Of a stretch of DNA of 64,000 bases, positions 9,110-17,962 are shown piece by piece. The notes beneath the pieces are model-generated. The model saw nothing but the letters and a program-made list of their open reading frames with translations, was not told the origin of the DNA and did not search any database. The position numbers and the translations under genes were made by a program. The first letter of the stretch is position 1, and the number at the start of each line of letters is the position of its first letter. The stretch spans positions 62,001-126,000 of the forward strand of contig JADJXO010000005.1 of assembly GCA_016715825.1 (NCBI GenBank). The letters run 5' to 3'. This DNA comes from Nitrospira sp. Lineage in GTDB: Bacteria > Nitrospirota > Nitrospiria > Nitrospirales > Nitrospiraceae.

Positions 9110-9469
9110 TTAGTTGATCAACCAGGCCGCGATCCCCGCCGCTCCGCCCACCAAGATTCCGCCAATCACGACGTTACTCACATCGGACCATTGGGCATGG
9201 CTGAAGGCCATCTTGAACCCCGCCCACATGATTGCGACGGTAAAAAGTGTCACCGCCACACTCGTCAGGACCGTTTGAACATTCTGCATCACCGTGTTCA
9301 CCTTGGTGATTTGGGCCCAAGCTGCATCCGACTCCAACAGGGTGAGCACCCCGAACAGCCAAGAGGCGGCAGCGATCTCGGGGCCGTTCTCTCGGTTGCA
9401 TCGTCCCAAGGTTCCTGTCTCTGATACCCATTTCTTTGTCAAACATGCTTTCTTCATCGTGTCCTCCAT
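9110..9469 (-). CDS. virB2: VirB2 major pilin
   Basis: The protein is 119 aa from the ATG at 9469, which has AGGGAGG four bases upstream. A second in-frame ATG at 9457 has its own GGAGG and could also serve. A long N-terminal signal region ends near DAAWAQ (about residue 52). Two hydrophobic helices follow (about 63-88 and 97-117), separated by a short polar loop, as in cyclic or linear VirB2/TrbC pilins. It is the first gene of the secretion operon, so its promoter should lie just upstream in 9470-9800. Confidence 0.85.
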   Translation of the reverse strand: MEDTMKKACLTKKWVSETGTLGRCNRENGPEIAAASWLFGVLTLLESDAAWAQITKVNTVMQNVQTVLTSVAVTLFTVAIMWAGFKMAFSHAQWSDVSNVVIGGILVGGAAGIAAWLIN

Positions 9470-10405
9470 GTTTCCTCCCTCTCTGTGAGACGTTTCACCG
9501 CAGATAGTCAGGCCCACCATAGTGTGGGGCCCATGAATGCACATTTGGTTTCTTTCATGCCGAACGCCGGTTCATCTGAAAGATGTCACCTCTCTGAGGC
9601 CCGTTCCACGATCATGTCCTGACCCTAGTCGCGTGACGGCACTGCCACAACACTGTGACCCGTAGAGCATGCACACCTGCATTAATTGCCAAACGCGGGT
9701 GACATGTAGTGAGGTTCAGTTTTTAGGTCAAGCCTGTGGTCACTACGTAGCCGCAGTGCTCACGTGATTAAATTCTGGAGATGACAACAGAGGGGATGTC
9801 TGTATTGTTGTGGGATAGATCGCTCTCTGTCATCTGACAATGAGCGTGTATGTCTTTCCGAGGTTCAACAAAGCAACGGATAGCCGCCTATCACTGATCC
9901 GCAGACCAGAGAAGTCCAATCCCAGCATACACATCGAAGGTCGCAGCCGAGTGCTCATGTCTTGTCTTGCTCGATCACTCTCAATAATGCTGGTATTACA
10001 TGCGGTGAGTACGACGGAGTGCTCATCGTCGGGACTTAGGAGCGATGACATAATTTATCGGACGCCCAGCTAGGTACGGTTCCACATCAACTGCTCATTT
10101 CGTTCTGATCGGATGTTCTCTGACGAGTACGACAATTCGTCAATGTCCCACTAGGTTGGACCAGTTGCGTTCGACTGTGTATTGGTGGGTTACCGGAATT
10201 GTTCTGCCATGGGAGGCCGGTGTCTTGCCGCGCACTGATCGTCTGACGCACCGCTCGTGCCATCAGGAGTGTGTCACGGCCGCTGCTAAGTCCTCATCCG
10301 CTCGTGCTTATTCGGCAGCCTCCGCCCCGTCACCTGCGTTGTCCTGCCCTGGCGCTTCGGCTTCTGTGAAAGCGCCAGTTTGTTCAACATGCAGGAGGTG
10401 CCATC
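9470..10405. other. Intergenic region between the secretion operon and the radC-like gene
   Basis: This stretch of about 930 bp separates the leftward secretion operon from the rightward radC-like gene and must contain both promoters. No protein-coding frame is convincing. It has several short imperfect palindromes around 9700-9770. A 7-bp stem (GGCGCTT at 10351-10357 with AAGCGCC at 10370-10376) sits 30 bp before the radC start and could be a weak terminator or attenuator. A transfer origin could lie here, but no nic-site motif was recognised. Confidence 0.4.
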
Positions 10406-10879
10406 ATGGCTAAACAATCCATCAACCGACTTCCCATTCCGCAGTTCATTCCACGCTACCGGATCACACTCGTTGCTGAACGAGGACACACCTCTCCGTG
10501 CGCTGTTCTTCGCGATTCGGCTGCCGCGGCTTCGGCGCTCCGCCCATACTTTGCTGGTCTCGATCGCGAACAATTCCTCGTCTGTTGTCTCGATGCGAAA
10601 AACGCCAGTATCGGCGTGAACATCGTCTCGATCGGCACACTCACTCTCAGTCTTGTGCACCCTCGCGAGGTCTTTAAAGCGGCCATTCTGCTCAACGCCT
10701 GTGCGATCATTGCCGTTCACAATCATCCATCAGGCGATCCCACGCCGAGCCCGGAGGACCGTACGCTGACCACACGACTGCGAGAAGCTGGAGACTTACT
10801 CGGTATCAGACTGCTTGACCATCTCATCCTTGGTGATAACCGTCTCTATAGCTTTGCAGATCAGGGCTGGCCGCTGTGA
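10406..10879 (+). CDS. RadC-like JAB/MPN-domain protein
   Basis: The 157-aa protein matches the C-terminal JAB/MPN (JAMM) domain of the RadC/YeeS family. The metal site motif HNHPSGD followed by PSPED lies near residues 101-112, and the family end with LLDHLILGDNRLYSF is intact. It lacks the N-terminal helix-hairpin-helix part of long RadC proteins; this short form is common on plasmids, prophages and integrative elements. Its molecular role is not established. The ATG follows AGGAGG by six bases. Its place beside a conjugation operon supports a mobile-element origin. Confidence 0.9.
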   Translation: MAKQSINRLPIPQFIPRYRITLVAERGHTSPCAVLRDSAAAASALRPYFAGLDREQFLVCCLDAKNASIGVNIVSIGTLTLSLVHPREVFKAAILLNACAIIAVHNHPSGDPTPSPEDRTLTTRLREAGDLLGIRLLDHLILGDNRLYSFADQGWPL

Positions 10880-11338
10880 GGCGACAGCGAAAGTCCTGTC
10901 ATAGCTCCCGTCATTTATCCTCTTGAGCAGATGATTCTTGACGACACATTGGGAAGATTCTCGATCCCTATGTCTAGGGGCGGCCTGCTTATGATACCGC
11001 GGACACCTAAAAAATAGGCAAGCTGCTGAAAGAGGCCATGATGCTCTGATACTCGTGCGTTTAACGCGACTTGTTTGCAAAAGTTATCCTCAGACAATGG
11101 GCATAAGAGGCTGAGCGTGATAATACGCTCCTCTGCTGTGGGATTTCGTTGTGAGAGATTGAAAGAGTGGTGAGAGTCGGTTAGCTATGAAGATCGACTT
11201 CGAAGCAAGGCGAAAAACATCTTACGCCGTTTGGCGATAACGTAAATATTGAACGGTGGCACTGACCGTAGGGTTATGTGAGTTATTGACTCGAAATGGC
11301 CGAAGTGAAATAGCGCGAAGGACGCGCTTCTTAATAAT
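10880..11338. other. Intergenic region before the IS element
   Basis: About 460 bp between the radC-like gene and the left end of the IS element. Short frames exist on both strands, but none has a ribosome binding site together with recognisable protein features. No RNA gene or clear terminator was seen. Confidence 0.35.
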
Positions 11339-11421
11339 TGACGTCTCCCCCGAAAACGACGACACCTTAAAATTGGAGTAGACTGGCAGCTTCGACGGTC
11401 CTCGACGAAAGGAGCGGATCG

Positions 11422-11688
11422 ATGAAGCGGTCACGATTTTCCGAGGAACAGATCATCTATGCCATTCGGCAAGTTGAGAGTGGGACTCCAATCGGCGACC
11501 GCTGCCGGCAGTTGGGAGTCAGCGAGGCCACCTTCTCCACCTGGAAAAAGAACTACGCGCATCTGGGCGTGAGCGAGCTCCGCCGATTGCGGCAGGTGGA
11601 AGAGGAGACCGCGTGACTCAAACGGCTCGTGGCGGATCTCTCGCTCGACAAGCACATGCTGACAGAGGCTCTACGAAAAAAAGTCTGA
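11422..11688 (+). pseudogene. IS3-family orfA, interrupted by a TGA
   Basis: The frame starts MKRSRFSEEQIIYAIRQVES, the typical helix-turn-helix N-terminus of IS407-group OrfA. It reads through the leucine-zipper region to a TGA at 11614-11616 and continues in the same frame to TGA at 11686 (ending LTEALRKKV). Family members have an Arg codon at the interruption, so a CGA-to-TGA change explains it. The intact protein would be 88 aa. The A7G slippery run near the end would normally produce the OrfAB fusion transposase. Confidence 0.82.
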
Positions 11689-12542
11689 GGCCCGCCCGCC
11701 GCCGGGAACTGGCCCAGTGGTTTCATGGGACGTTTCAGGTGAGTGGTGCGCGGGCCTGTCGGTTGGAGCAGTTCGGCCGAGCCTCCTGGTATCGAACAAG
11801 TCGCGCCACGGATCAATCGGCTCTCCGGCTCCGCATGCGGGATCTGGCGCATGCGCGGCCTCGATTTGGATACATGCGGATTTGGGTCTTGCTCAGGCGG
11901 GAGGGGTGGCTCATCAATCGGAAGCGCGTCCGACGGGTGTATCGCTTGGATGGATTGCAGCTCCGCATGCGGGTGCGCCGACGTAAACATATCGCCCTCC
12001 ACCGTGGACCGGCTCCCGTGCCGAGTGGTCCGCACGAACGCCGGAGTATGGATTTTGTGCATGATACCCTCGCCGACGGTCGACCGTTTCGGATCTTGAC
12101 CGTGGTGGATACCTGGAGTCGCTCGAGTCCTGTCCTATAGGCTGGATTTCGGATGTCTGGAGAGCTGGTGGGTCAAGTGCTTGATCGCGTCCTCGCAGAA
12201 GGCCTGAGGTCTCGCTCCATCACCGTTGATCATGGCACAGAATTCCAATCCAGGGCGCTGGAGGATTGGGCCTATCACCGTGGCGTCCAACTCGACTTCA
12301 TTCGACCCGAGAAACCCGTGGAGAATGCCTTCATTGAATCGTTTAATGGGCGGCTGCGCGATGAGTGTTTGAACGTCCATCAGTTCGCCACGCTCGCCCA
12401 GGCGCAGGCTGTCATCGAAGTCTGGCGCTGCGACTACAACCAGCAGCGCCCACATCGCTCACTGGGTAACCTGACACCAGCTGAGTTTATTGGACAACGT
12501 CAGGCTCTACAGTTCGTCGAAGAAACCCTCTGGTCTCGTTAA
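11613..12542 (+). pseudogene. IS3-family orfB (DDE transposase), interrupted by a TAG
   Basis: The frame encodes an IS3-type transposase catalytic subunit. The HTH_21-like region (RPRFGYMRIWVLLRREGW) and the rve integrase core are present, with DDE residues in RSMDFVHDTL, ITVDHGTEFQS and the Glu of ENAFIESFNGRLRDECLN. A TAG at 12138-12140 splits it between TWSRSSPVL and AGFRMSGELVG. The family residue there is usually Glu, so GAG-to-TAG is the likely change. Everything downstream to SR-stop at 12542 is still well conserved, so decay is recent. Functional start is probably near 11680 or through frameshift from orfA. Confidence 0.85.
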
Positions 12543-12651
12543 GACTTGTCTCGAAAAGGGACCAACGTCAGAAGCCTTGCGCCAGACCTCCCCCCCATTG
12601 CTGGGACCCGCGTGTTACGGTCGGCCGTATAAACTCATACGCAGGGCTCTT

Positions 12652-12685
12652 CCTAGTATTCCGATTCTTAGTCGTAATGTAGCTT
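12652..12685 (+). promoter_or_regulatory. Promoter-like element CCTAGTAT-N18-TGTAGCTT
   Basis: A T-rich lead is followed by CCTAGTAT at 12652-12659 and, after 18 bp, a box with TA at its third and fourth positions (12678-12685). It lies 63 bp before the SRPBCC gene start. It is one of eight copies of the same two-part pattern found by eye in this window. Function as a promoter is inferred. Confidence 0.4.
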
Positions 12686-12714
12686 GTGTAATCAACAAAG
12701 AAGAGGGAGGTTTT

Positions 12715-13152
12715 ATGGGTGAGTACGAGCATACAACTATCGTCAACTTGAAGCCGCAACATGTCTTCGACTTTGTCTCGGACGTGAACAATCTTGCTCG
12801 GTATCTCCCGACGGTGAAGAACGCTATGCCCCAGGGTAGCGACCGTGTACGAGTTCAAGGCGAGGCTGCCGGACATCCGTACGATTCAGATGGTTCATAT
12901 CACATCTATAAAGACCGTAGGCGAATGGAATGGGGGTCTGATGGCGAGAACCGATATAATGGTTGGTTGGAAGTTAAAGATAATGAAAGGGGTGCCAGTG
13001 CTTCGGTCACTGTCCATCTTTCTTTTGAGCCGCGACCCGAACTCGCTCACCAATATGAACAGCAGAGTGGAGACCGAGATCGTACGATTCATGAGGGTCT
13101 CAAAAACGCGCTGCAATCGGTTAAGAACCTATGCGAAGATCGAAAGGTTTAG
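12715..13152 (+). CDS. SRPBCC (START/polyketide cyclase-like) protein
   Basis: The 145-aa product has the SRPBCC plan: an N-terminal strand (EYEHTTIVNLKPQHVFDFVSDVNNLARYLP in part), the conserved YLPTVKNA turn, a central beta-sheet and a C-terminal amphipathic helix (HEGLKNALQSVKNL). Such proteins bind hydrophobic ligands or act in stress responses; the substrate cannot be told. Start is ATG at 12715 with GAGGGAGG upstream; the frame is open further upstream but lacks a better start. It lies 145 bp right of the IS element. Two other SRPBCC genes and one remnant occur in the window (37114, 63336, 31272-31434). Confidence 0.82.
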   Translation: MGEYEHTTIVNLKPQHVFDFVSDVNNLARYLPTVKNAMPQGSDRVRVQGEAAGHPYDSDGSYHIYKDRRRMEWGSDGENRYNGWLEVKDNERGASASVTVHLSFEPRPELAHQYEQQSGDRDRTIHEGLKNALQSVKNLCEDRKV

Positions 13153-13561
13153 TAGTGTAAGACTGGGCTTTAACCAGTTCTGCCATTTTAGTCTCTCCGT
13201 GTGTGATTACACTCTCCATCATACTGTCGTGACAATCGTCTAGCATAAATTACGTCGAATCGACCGAAGCGAATCGGGGGTAGCCTTGCGCCAAGCCATG
13301 CCGAGGGGGGTACGGTCCTGAGGTACCTCGTGTTGCAGCCCGCTATATTCTAGCTTCCAGACCTGGCCCGGTAGGGGAGCCGTAGAAACTAGCAACTCGA
13401 CTCCGACTAGCCGGAGGTTGGGGGGTATCCTTGTAGATTCACTAGATCCTAGGCTTCGTCTAGAATATTTCAGGAAATATAAAAAAGTTAAGGTAATGAC
13501 TACGTGATAGGAGGTGTAGATCTAGTAGCCCCCACGCGATGATGTCTCATCATGGGTTTCC
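13153..13561. other. Intergenic region, nothing coding seen
   Basis: About 410 bp between the convergent SRPBCC and Pal-like genes. A short hairpin (ACTGG/CCAGT near 13164-13180) follows the SRPBCC stop and may end that transcript. A 6-bp ATGATG/CATCAT stem near 13539-13553 lies past the Pal-like stop. No open frame of note. Confidence 0.35.
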
Positions 13562-14365
13562 CTATTCATTGATGGTAAGAAGCATGTGATCTCGGCGGTT
13601 CTGCTCATGACAAGATTCGTCTCGGTCGAGGCAGAAGGGACGCTCTTTACCATACGAAACGATGGCTACCTGCTCAGGGTTCACGAGCGCTTCCAGAAGA
13701 TAATTTCGAGCGGCCTTTGCGCGTTTGTAGCCCAAAACAATATTATATTCGGCAGTGCCTCGCTCGTCACAGTGCCCTTCGATTGTAAGCACGGCCGTTG
13801 GATGATTGTGTAGATATGCTGCGTTATGATTGAGCGCCTCCATGCCGGTATCAGACAGGGTCCAATGATCAAAGCCAAAGAAAATGTCCCGAAAACCCGC
13901 TTCCTGGGCAGCCTTTTCTTCATTTGTCAGTTCGGCACGTTGACGTGGATCAATACCTGAGGGGGGCAGTGCTCCCAAATCCTTGCCTTCTGCAAGATGT
14001 TCCTCCGAAGGATTAGTCGAGAACCCTCTCAATGTACCGTTTGAGTCTTGTTCGGATATAGACGGCAGTTCCGTACCATCAATTGAGCTTTCTTCCGATG
14101 CAGTGGGCTGCTTCGTTTTATCGTTAAAGTGTTCTTCTGATGTCGTGAGTGGGTTCGTATCTCCGCTTACGCGCGGTTCTGATGTAGTCTGTAAGTTCGT
14201 ATCACCGCGCGAGTCTCCGGATATAGGCAAGCTTGTACCCACACTTCCTGTTACACGTTCCCCTTCAGAATCAGACTTGAGCAATTTAGTACTGCACCCT
14301 TGGTTCGAAAATAAAACTATCCCTATCAGCATGACAGCTGCAGATTGTGTCAGTGCTCTATCCAT
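13562..14365 (-). CDS. Pal/OmpA-family peptidoglycan-associated lipoprotein
   Basis: The product is 267 aa from ATG 14365, preceded by AAGGGTGAGG. It has a lipoprotein signal with lipobox LFSNQGC (Cys about residue 24). A low-complexity linker of about 110 residues is made of degenerate repeats around TTSE/TASE/SISE. The C-terminal OmpA domain (about residues 155-265) contains GHCDERGTAEYNIVLGYKRA, the peptidoglycan-binding motif of Pal. It should sit in the outer-membrane inner leaflet and tie it to peptidoglycan. The long Ser/Thr/Glu repeat linker is unusual for Pal. Next to no tol genes, so it is probably an accessory paralogue. Confidence 0.85.
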   Translation of the reverse strand: MDRALTQSAAVMLIGIVLFSNQGCSTKLLKSDSEGERVTGSVGTSLPISGDSRGDTNLQTTSEPRVSGDTNPLTTSEEHFNDKTKQPTASEESSIDGTELPSISEQDSNGTLRGFSTNPSEEHLAEGKDLGALPPSGIDPRQRAELTNEEKAAQEAGFRDIFFGFDHWTLSDTGMEALNHNAAYLHNHPTAVLTIEGHCDERGTAEYNIVLGYKRAKAARNYLLEALVNPEQVAIVSYGKERPFCLDRDESCHEQNRRDHMLLTINE

Positions 14366-14574
14366 AGCCTCACCCTTCAGGGGCATCTAGTGTAAATACG
14401 GCAGCACATGCCGTTGAGGAGGTAGCGAGTGTCAGTTGGACCTGAGCCTTCATAAACCTAAACCCATGTAATATTAGTCTACGCCTGCGAGTAAGCCTGA
14501 CACCTAGGAGAAGCCCTTATATTTGGCACCATCCGGTGAATGGATGACACAGTGTCTCGCTGTTGCCTTGAATT

Positions 14575-14605
14575 GTAAAAAGTCTTCGGCCTCCCAGGGG
14601 GGCCG
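14575..14605 (-). terminator. Rho-independent terminator reading left
   Basis: On the minus strand an 8-bp GC-rich stem with a 3-base loop (14587-14605, one G-T pair) is followed after four bases by TTTTT. It is placed to end transcripts coming from 14.8 or 15.7 kb. Confidence 0.55.
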
Positions 14606-14660
14606 GAGGGCGCTGGAGCAGGTACCTAAGGACCCGTGTGTTACGGTCAGTTAAATTCTT

Positions 14661-14798
14661 CTAATCTTCACTGAGTAAGGTTTGAATACTCTTCATCTTT
14701 CCACGCAAGATTTCCCCTTCCTACTCAGTAAGATCTCCGCTGTCCAGCAGCTCGTGTAAAGAGAATAGATATTCATAGACGCTCTGGTTGTCAGCCAT
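14661..14798 (-). pseudogene. Small SHOCT-like protein, interrupted by TAG
   Basis: From ATG 14798 the minus strand reads MADNQSVYEYLFSLHELLDS and on to GDLTE, then TAG at 14721-14723, then in the same frame EGEILRGKMKSIQTLLSED and TAG at 14661. Both halves look like one acidic helical protein of about 45 aa. The LHELLDSGDLTE pattern resembles short C-terminal (SHOCT) segments. Either the TAG truncates a once longer gene, or only the 25-aa part is made. No strong ribosome binding site is seen directly before the ATG. Confidence 0.4.
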
Positions 14799-15119
14799 CG
14801 CTATTCCATGCACTAGTTGAAAGGATTTCCTCCAAGATATGTAGCGAAGGACTGCCCTCGGATTTGAAACTAGCCAACTGGTCGGACTAGGTGTGGAATA
14901 GTCATGTGCCTTGCATATTTCATAGAGGTAATCTTCGGTTTTCTAAAAGTAGATAAAAAGCATAGACTTCTCAGGACCTCCGGTTCTCTGTTCATCATAG
15001 TGCCTTTCGCAGTTACCCGGTGGGCCTCACGAACCATCAAGAGATGCAAGAATGCCAACAGAATTGCCAAGAAGTCATGCCTTCTGCACACAGACTGCCC
15101 AGATGCCTTACGCTACGGA
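14799..15119. other. Intergenic region before the MEDS gene end
   Basis: About 320 bp. A 73-codon minus-strand frame and an overlapping plus-strand frame exist, but neither has a convincing ribosome binding site or protein features. Nothing else recognised. Confidence 0.3.
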
Positions 15120-15686
15120 TCAGATACTAGACCACCCTGTATTAGTTCGCAGTAATGCCCATGGATGGGCGCTCATGATGTCATACATATCGGTTTCCAA
15201 CGAGTCCCTTGTGGCATAGCAACACAACCCAATGAAGGGAAGATCGGCGATGATGGGCGTCGCTTTCTGCTCGTAACGCATAAAAGCCCCGCGATGAGTC
15301 GCAGAGGAAAATCGACCTGGTCCACCGGCAGCACGGATGCTTGCATACCCGAGTTTGCGAGCCTGGGATGGTAAGTTGGCAAGCCGACTCAGGGAATCTT
15401 CCACATTAAAGGTCACACTCGAATACCAATCTTGAGCGGGCGAAATATGTAACTGCTTCGAGGCAACCAGCTTGGAACCGTTTACGCCGTGACGAGATAG
15501 TTCTTGAAGTGCTAGCGGAATGGTCACCGTGGCGGGAAGCACCCAAAGACACAACTCATGGAGGGTAAGGCCCGCTTTCAGGAAGGATGCCGTGACGCGT
15601 AGAAACTCTTGCGGGTATCGATAAAAGAGACAGAGATGAGATCCTAATGGAATCTCATGTGTGCCTCGAAGACCACTGATTGGCAT
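15120..15686 (-). CDS. Stand-alone MEDS-domain sensor protein, copy 1
   Basis: The 188-aa product consists of one MEDS domain (methanogen/methylotroph DcmR sensory domain). The conserved GSHLCLFYRYPQEFLRVTASF opening is present in slightly divergent form, with a central DWYSS segment, the IRAAGGPGRF turn and an FIGLCCYATR strand near the C-terminus. In other proteins MEDS is fused to kinases or helix-turn-helix domains; here it stands alone. It presumably senses a small molecule and passes the signal by protein contact. ATG 15686 follows TGGAGGTGA. A second copy lies at 27086-27667, and the two are clearly paralogous over their full length. Confidence 0.8.
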   Translation of the reverse strand: MPISGLRGTHEIPLGSHLCLFYRYPQEFLRVTASFLKAGLTLHELCLWVLPATVTIPLALQELSRHGVNGSKLVASKQLHISPAQDWYSSVTFNVEDSLSRLANLPSQARKLGYASIRAAGGPGRFSSATHRGAFMRYEQKATPIIADLPFIGLCCYATRDSLETDMYDIMSAHPWALLRTNTGWSSI

Positions 15687-16303
15687 GACTCACCTCCATT
15701 TGGGCAAGGAAGTGAGAAATCCAAATAGGCACCAATCATCGGCCATCATGTGGCTCACCGTGCCTAATTCCGATCAGTCTTGTTAGATATACTACTCGTG
15801 TCTACGCAGTAGTCTCTACTGGTACATGGGACTAAGTAGGAAATATGGTTAGGAAGGCAATTTATAGCTTTCCCCATCTCCACCGGAGACTTGCTTAAGA
15901 CCGTTTAGCGACCTCGTGCCTTTCGAGTGGCAGCCTTCGCATCTTCAGTACTGAACCTGGGAGCAGGGCCTGTATCGAGGGCTGATTGGGACAAGCGAGA
16001 CCGTCTATGAACCTTACATCTATTTTTGTGGTTTGCCGTCAACCTAGTCGCACTCCTACATTTATATCAACTTTGTACATCCATTGTTCTAATGTCGCCC
16101 CCCCGTATCCATCTCTATCCTAGATTAATAATGTCACTATTGAAGCCGTACGCGGCGCTTCACGCTGACCTCGAAACAAATCAATAACATTAATGAGTCT
16201 TATGTTTGTTTTGACGATGTCGCTCGTGTTCAAGGTAATTCACTAGTACCAGCTGGACTGTGGTCTTGTAAGAATGACTCATCACGCATACATGGAGGAT
16301 GGT
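15687..16303. other. Intergenic region of about 600 bp
   Basis: This AT-richer stretch separates the divergent MEDS gene and a small exported protein gene, so promoters for both lie here. No frame with a ribosome binding site and plausible protein was found, and no RNA gene or clear repeat. Confidence 0.35.
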
Positions 16304-16615
16304 ATGAAACTAGAATTCATCGTAATCGTTGTCGCTGGATTTGTGGGGTCCAGTATGGGAATGGCTTTCGCTGACGATTTGGTGACTGACCAAGAAGCGA
16401 CCCCCACCATCGAAGAGCGTCTGACCGAAACTACAGTCAAGGGGACGTTAATGAGCATTAAAGGATCGTACTACTCCATAAAAGACAACGACGGGAAAGA
16501 GCATTTCCTACACGTCGATCTCAGTACCAAGCTGGATGTGGTGAGGCCAGGTGACAAAGTGAAAGCATACGTCACAGACCAAGGGCATACGACGACGTTG
16601 CAACGAGCTGACTGA
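16304..16615 (+). CDS. Small exported beta-barrel-like protein (DUF5666-like)
   Basis: The product is 103 aa from ATG 16304 (TGGAGGATGGT upstream; the longer frame from 16274 is less likely). A signal peptide (about residues 1-22, ending AFA-DD) is followed by a compact all-beta segment: a VKGTLMSIKG strand, a SYYSIKDNDGKEHFLHVD hairpin and PGDKVKAYVTDQGHTTTLQ. The PGD turn and final strands match the proteins at 55663 and, more loosely, 35646. It is probably periplasmic. The fold suggests an OB-like barrel of the DUF5666 type; function unknown. Confidence 0.7.
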   Translation: MKLEFIVIVVAGFVGSSMGMAFADDLVTDQEATPTIEERLTETTVKGTLMSIKGSYYSIKDNDGKEHFLHVDLSTKLDVVRPGDKVKAYVTDQGHTTTLQRAD

Positions 16616-16712
16616 CCTTACCCTATTGGCAATTGGCGATATTCTTATGTCTAACCGAGAAAGCAAACAACAGGCGCTTACGATGTCGAGATCATAACCA
16701 AAGGGGGCAGAC

Positions 16713-17111
16713 ATGCCATCTATTATCAGAATAGCACTACTTTCTATGGTCTGCTTCTCCGGTTGCGCCTTAACAAGCACAGCTTCTAACTTTAATGGGT
16801 TGCACCATATGGATGGTTCGGAAGCTCCGGTGCATATAAATATGACAAAGGTGGCTGTGCATTTGGGTATCGTGATGCCGTTCATCGGCGATGCCACTCT
16901 TGATGGGGCCGTTGAGGAATTCACAAAAGCCGCGAAGCAGGTCGGTGCTAATCGGGTGCAAATTGTTCAATCCAATGAGACAAGGCTCTGGTGGATTTTT
17001 CCCCCGTTTTCTCTTTTATTGACTCCGACCTTCACGAACATTGCCGGTGATGCGCTGACACAACCGCCAAGACTCTGTACGGTCAATGGAGGCGTAACTC
17101 CGGGGTTGTAA
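16713..17111 (+). CDS. Small lipoprotein of unknown function
   Basis: The 132-aa product has a lipoprotein signal peptide with lipobox CFSGC (Cys about residue 18). The mature part contains an HVHINMTKVAVHLGI-like beta segment and an alpha helix (AVEEFTKAAKQVGANRVQIVQ), then a hydrophobic stretch WWIFPPFSLLLTPTFTNIAG. The helix and NRVQIVQ strand recall small envelope-stress lipoproteins, but no family is claimed. AAAGGGGGC precedes the ATG. Lies 97 bp downstream of the exported protein gene on the same strand. Confidence 0.65.
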   Translation: MPSIIRIALLSMVCFSGCALTSTASNFNGLHHMDGSEAPVHINMTKVAVHLGIVMPFIGDATLDGAVEEFTKAAKQVGANRVQIVQSNETRLWWIFPPFSLLLTPTFTNIAGDALTQPPRLCTVNGGVTPGL

Positions 17112-17332
17112 ATAACAGGTCGTCCACCTTGTGCATGCGTCAGAGAAGTTTCCAATTACTATGCTCTCCCCACGAATTACTCATTGAGCGTGAGTATTTG
17201 TATATGTTCCTCGGGGTAATGCCGTGATCATGCATCATATGAGGCCGCAGCCTCTAATCCTGAACATCTATGCTCCTTCTATTGCGGAACTAGTAAGGAT
17301 TTTAAAGAGGGAAGGAAGCTGGTAAGCCTCAT

Positions 17333-17521
17333 CTATGACAGTTTGATGTCACCTAGCCTGCGGACAAGATCGACCAACTTCCCAAAATAGAACTGAATCC
17401 CTTTAGGGGATTCTTGGATCTCAATGAGATGAAATAAACCGTTTGGATCGTTTGTCTTCGCTTTCGTCACGGCTCCAGCTGCCGAAATGCGGAGGCATTG
17501 GTCCCCCCACATTGCTAACAT
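17333..17521 (-). CDS. Hypothetical small protein
   Basis: A 62-codon frame whose second half (LFHLIEIQESPKGIQFYFGK then LVDLVRRLGDIKLS) looks like genuine beta-alpha protein. The start is uncertain: ATG codons at 17521 and 17512 both lack a good ribosome binding site. It may be the surviving end of a longer gene. No family recognised. Confidence 0.35.
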   Translation of the reverse strand: MLAMWGDQCLRISAAGAVTKAKTNDPNGLFHLIEIQESPKGIQFYFGKLVDLVRRLGDIKLS

Positions 17522-17663
17522 ACTTCAAACTAATAAAACACGAGGGAACATAGTACTAGGAGAAAGCATAGCGGCTTGCTGAGTCAGTCACTTAGGTCCC
17601 CCCAGATAACCTTAAGCGCTTGGCGGCAGAATTATGGCGAATGGCATCGAGTCGACGCCCTAG

Positions 17664-17876
17664 CTATTGGTATAAGCCTGCCAGATTACAATGAGCTTCG
17701 CGGAAATCCGGCGCGCATCGGAGTGCCTCCACATAGGCAGCCAGGGCTCCGCTTTTATCCTGTCGATCCTCCAGTACCACTCCAAGGTTAAAATGGGCGA
17801 CAGCCGAATCTAGCTCCATGTGCAGCGAGGATTCAGTTGACACAAGCGAAAAATCTAACCGGACCTGAAAACGCCG
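17664..17876 (-). pseudogene. Remnant of a TPR-repeat protein
   Basis: Reading the minus strand back from a TAG at 17664-17666 gives an open frame of 70 codons. Its last part is unmistakably tetratricopeptide repeat: LDSAVAHFNLGVVLEDRQD, then SGALAAYVEALRCAPDFREA and HCNLAGLYQ. The upstream part does not look like a proper N-terminus, no start codon with a ribosome binding site is present, and a stop lies at 17877-17879. This is probably the 3' end of a longer TPR gene whose front was lost. In this kind of genome such tails occur on MerR-type regulators, but that is only a guess. Confidence 0.6.
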
Positions 17877-17962
17877 TTAAAGACAATCGCAGAATCATGT
17901 ATCCGAAAAAGCGCGCAAGGGATGTTCAGAACGCCGCCGACAGGCTAATGCAAGATGGTTCG

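Larger units (their letters stand above)
11339..12570 (+). mobile_element. Decayed IS3-family insertion sequence (IS407-like)
   Basis: The element has the IS3-family plan: a short helix-turn-helix orfA and a DDE integrase-type orfB in the -1 frame. A run of seven A followed by G (11676-11683), a classical -1 slippery site, lies at the end of orfA. Imperfect terminal inverted repeats begin TGACGT at 11339 and end ACGTCA at 12570, with further matches inside (TCCC, CGA, GACA). The exact ends are my estimate. Flanking bases do not show an obvious target duplication. Both open reading frames carry an in-frame stop, so the copy should not transpose on its own. Confidence 0.8.

Noticed and set aside
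13539..13553. ATGATG/CATCAT palindrome as a terminator of the Pal-like gene
   Set aside because: Six weak pairs and no U-tract.
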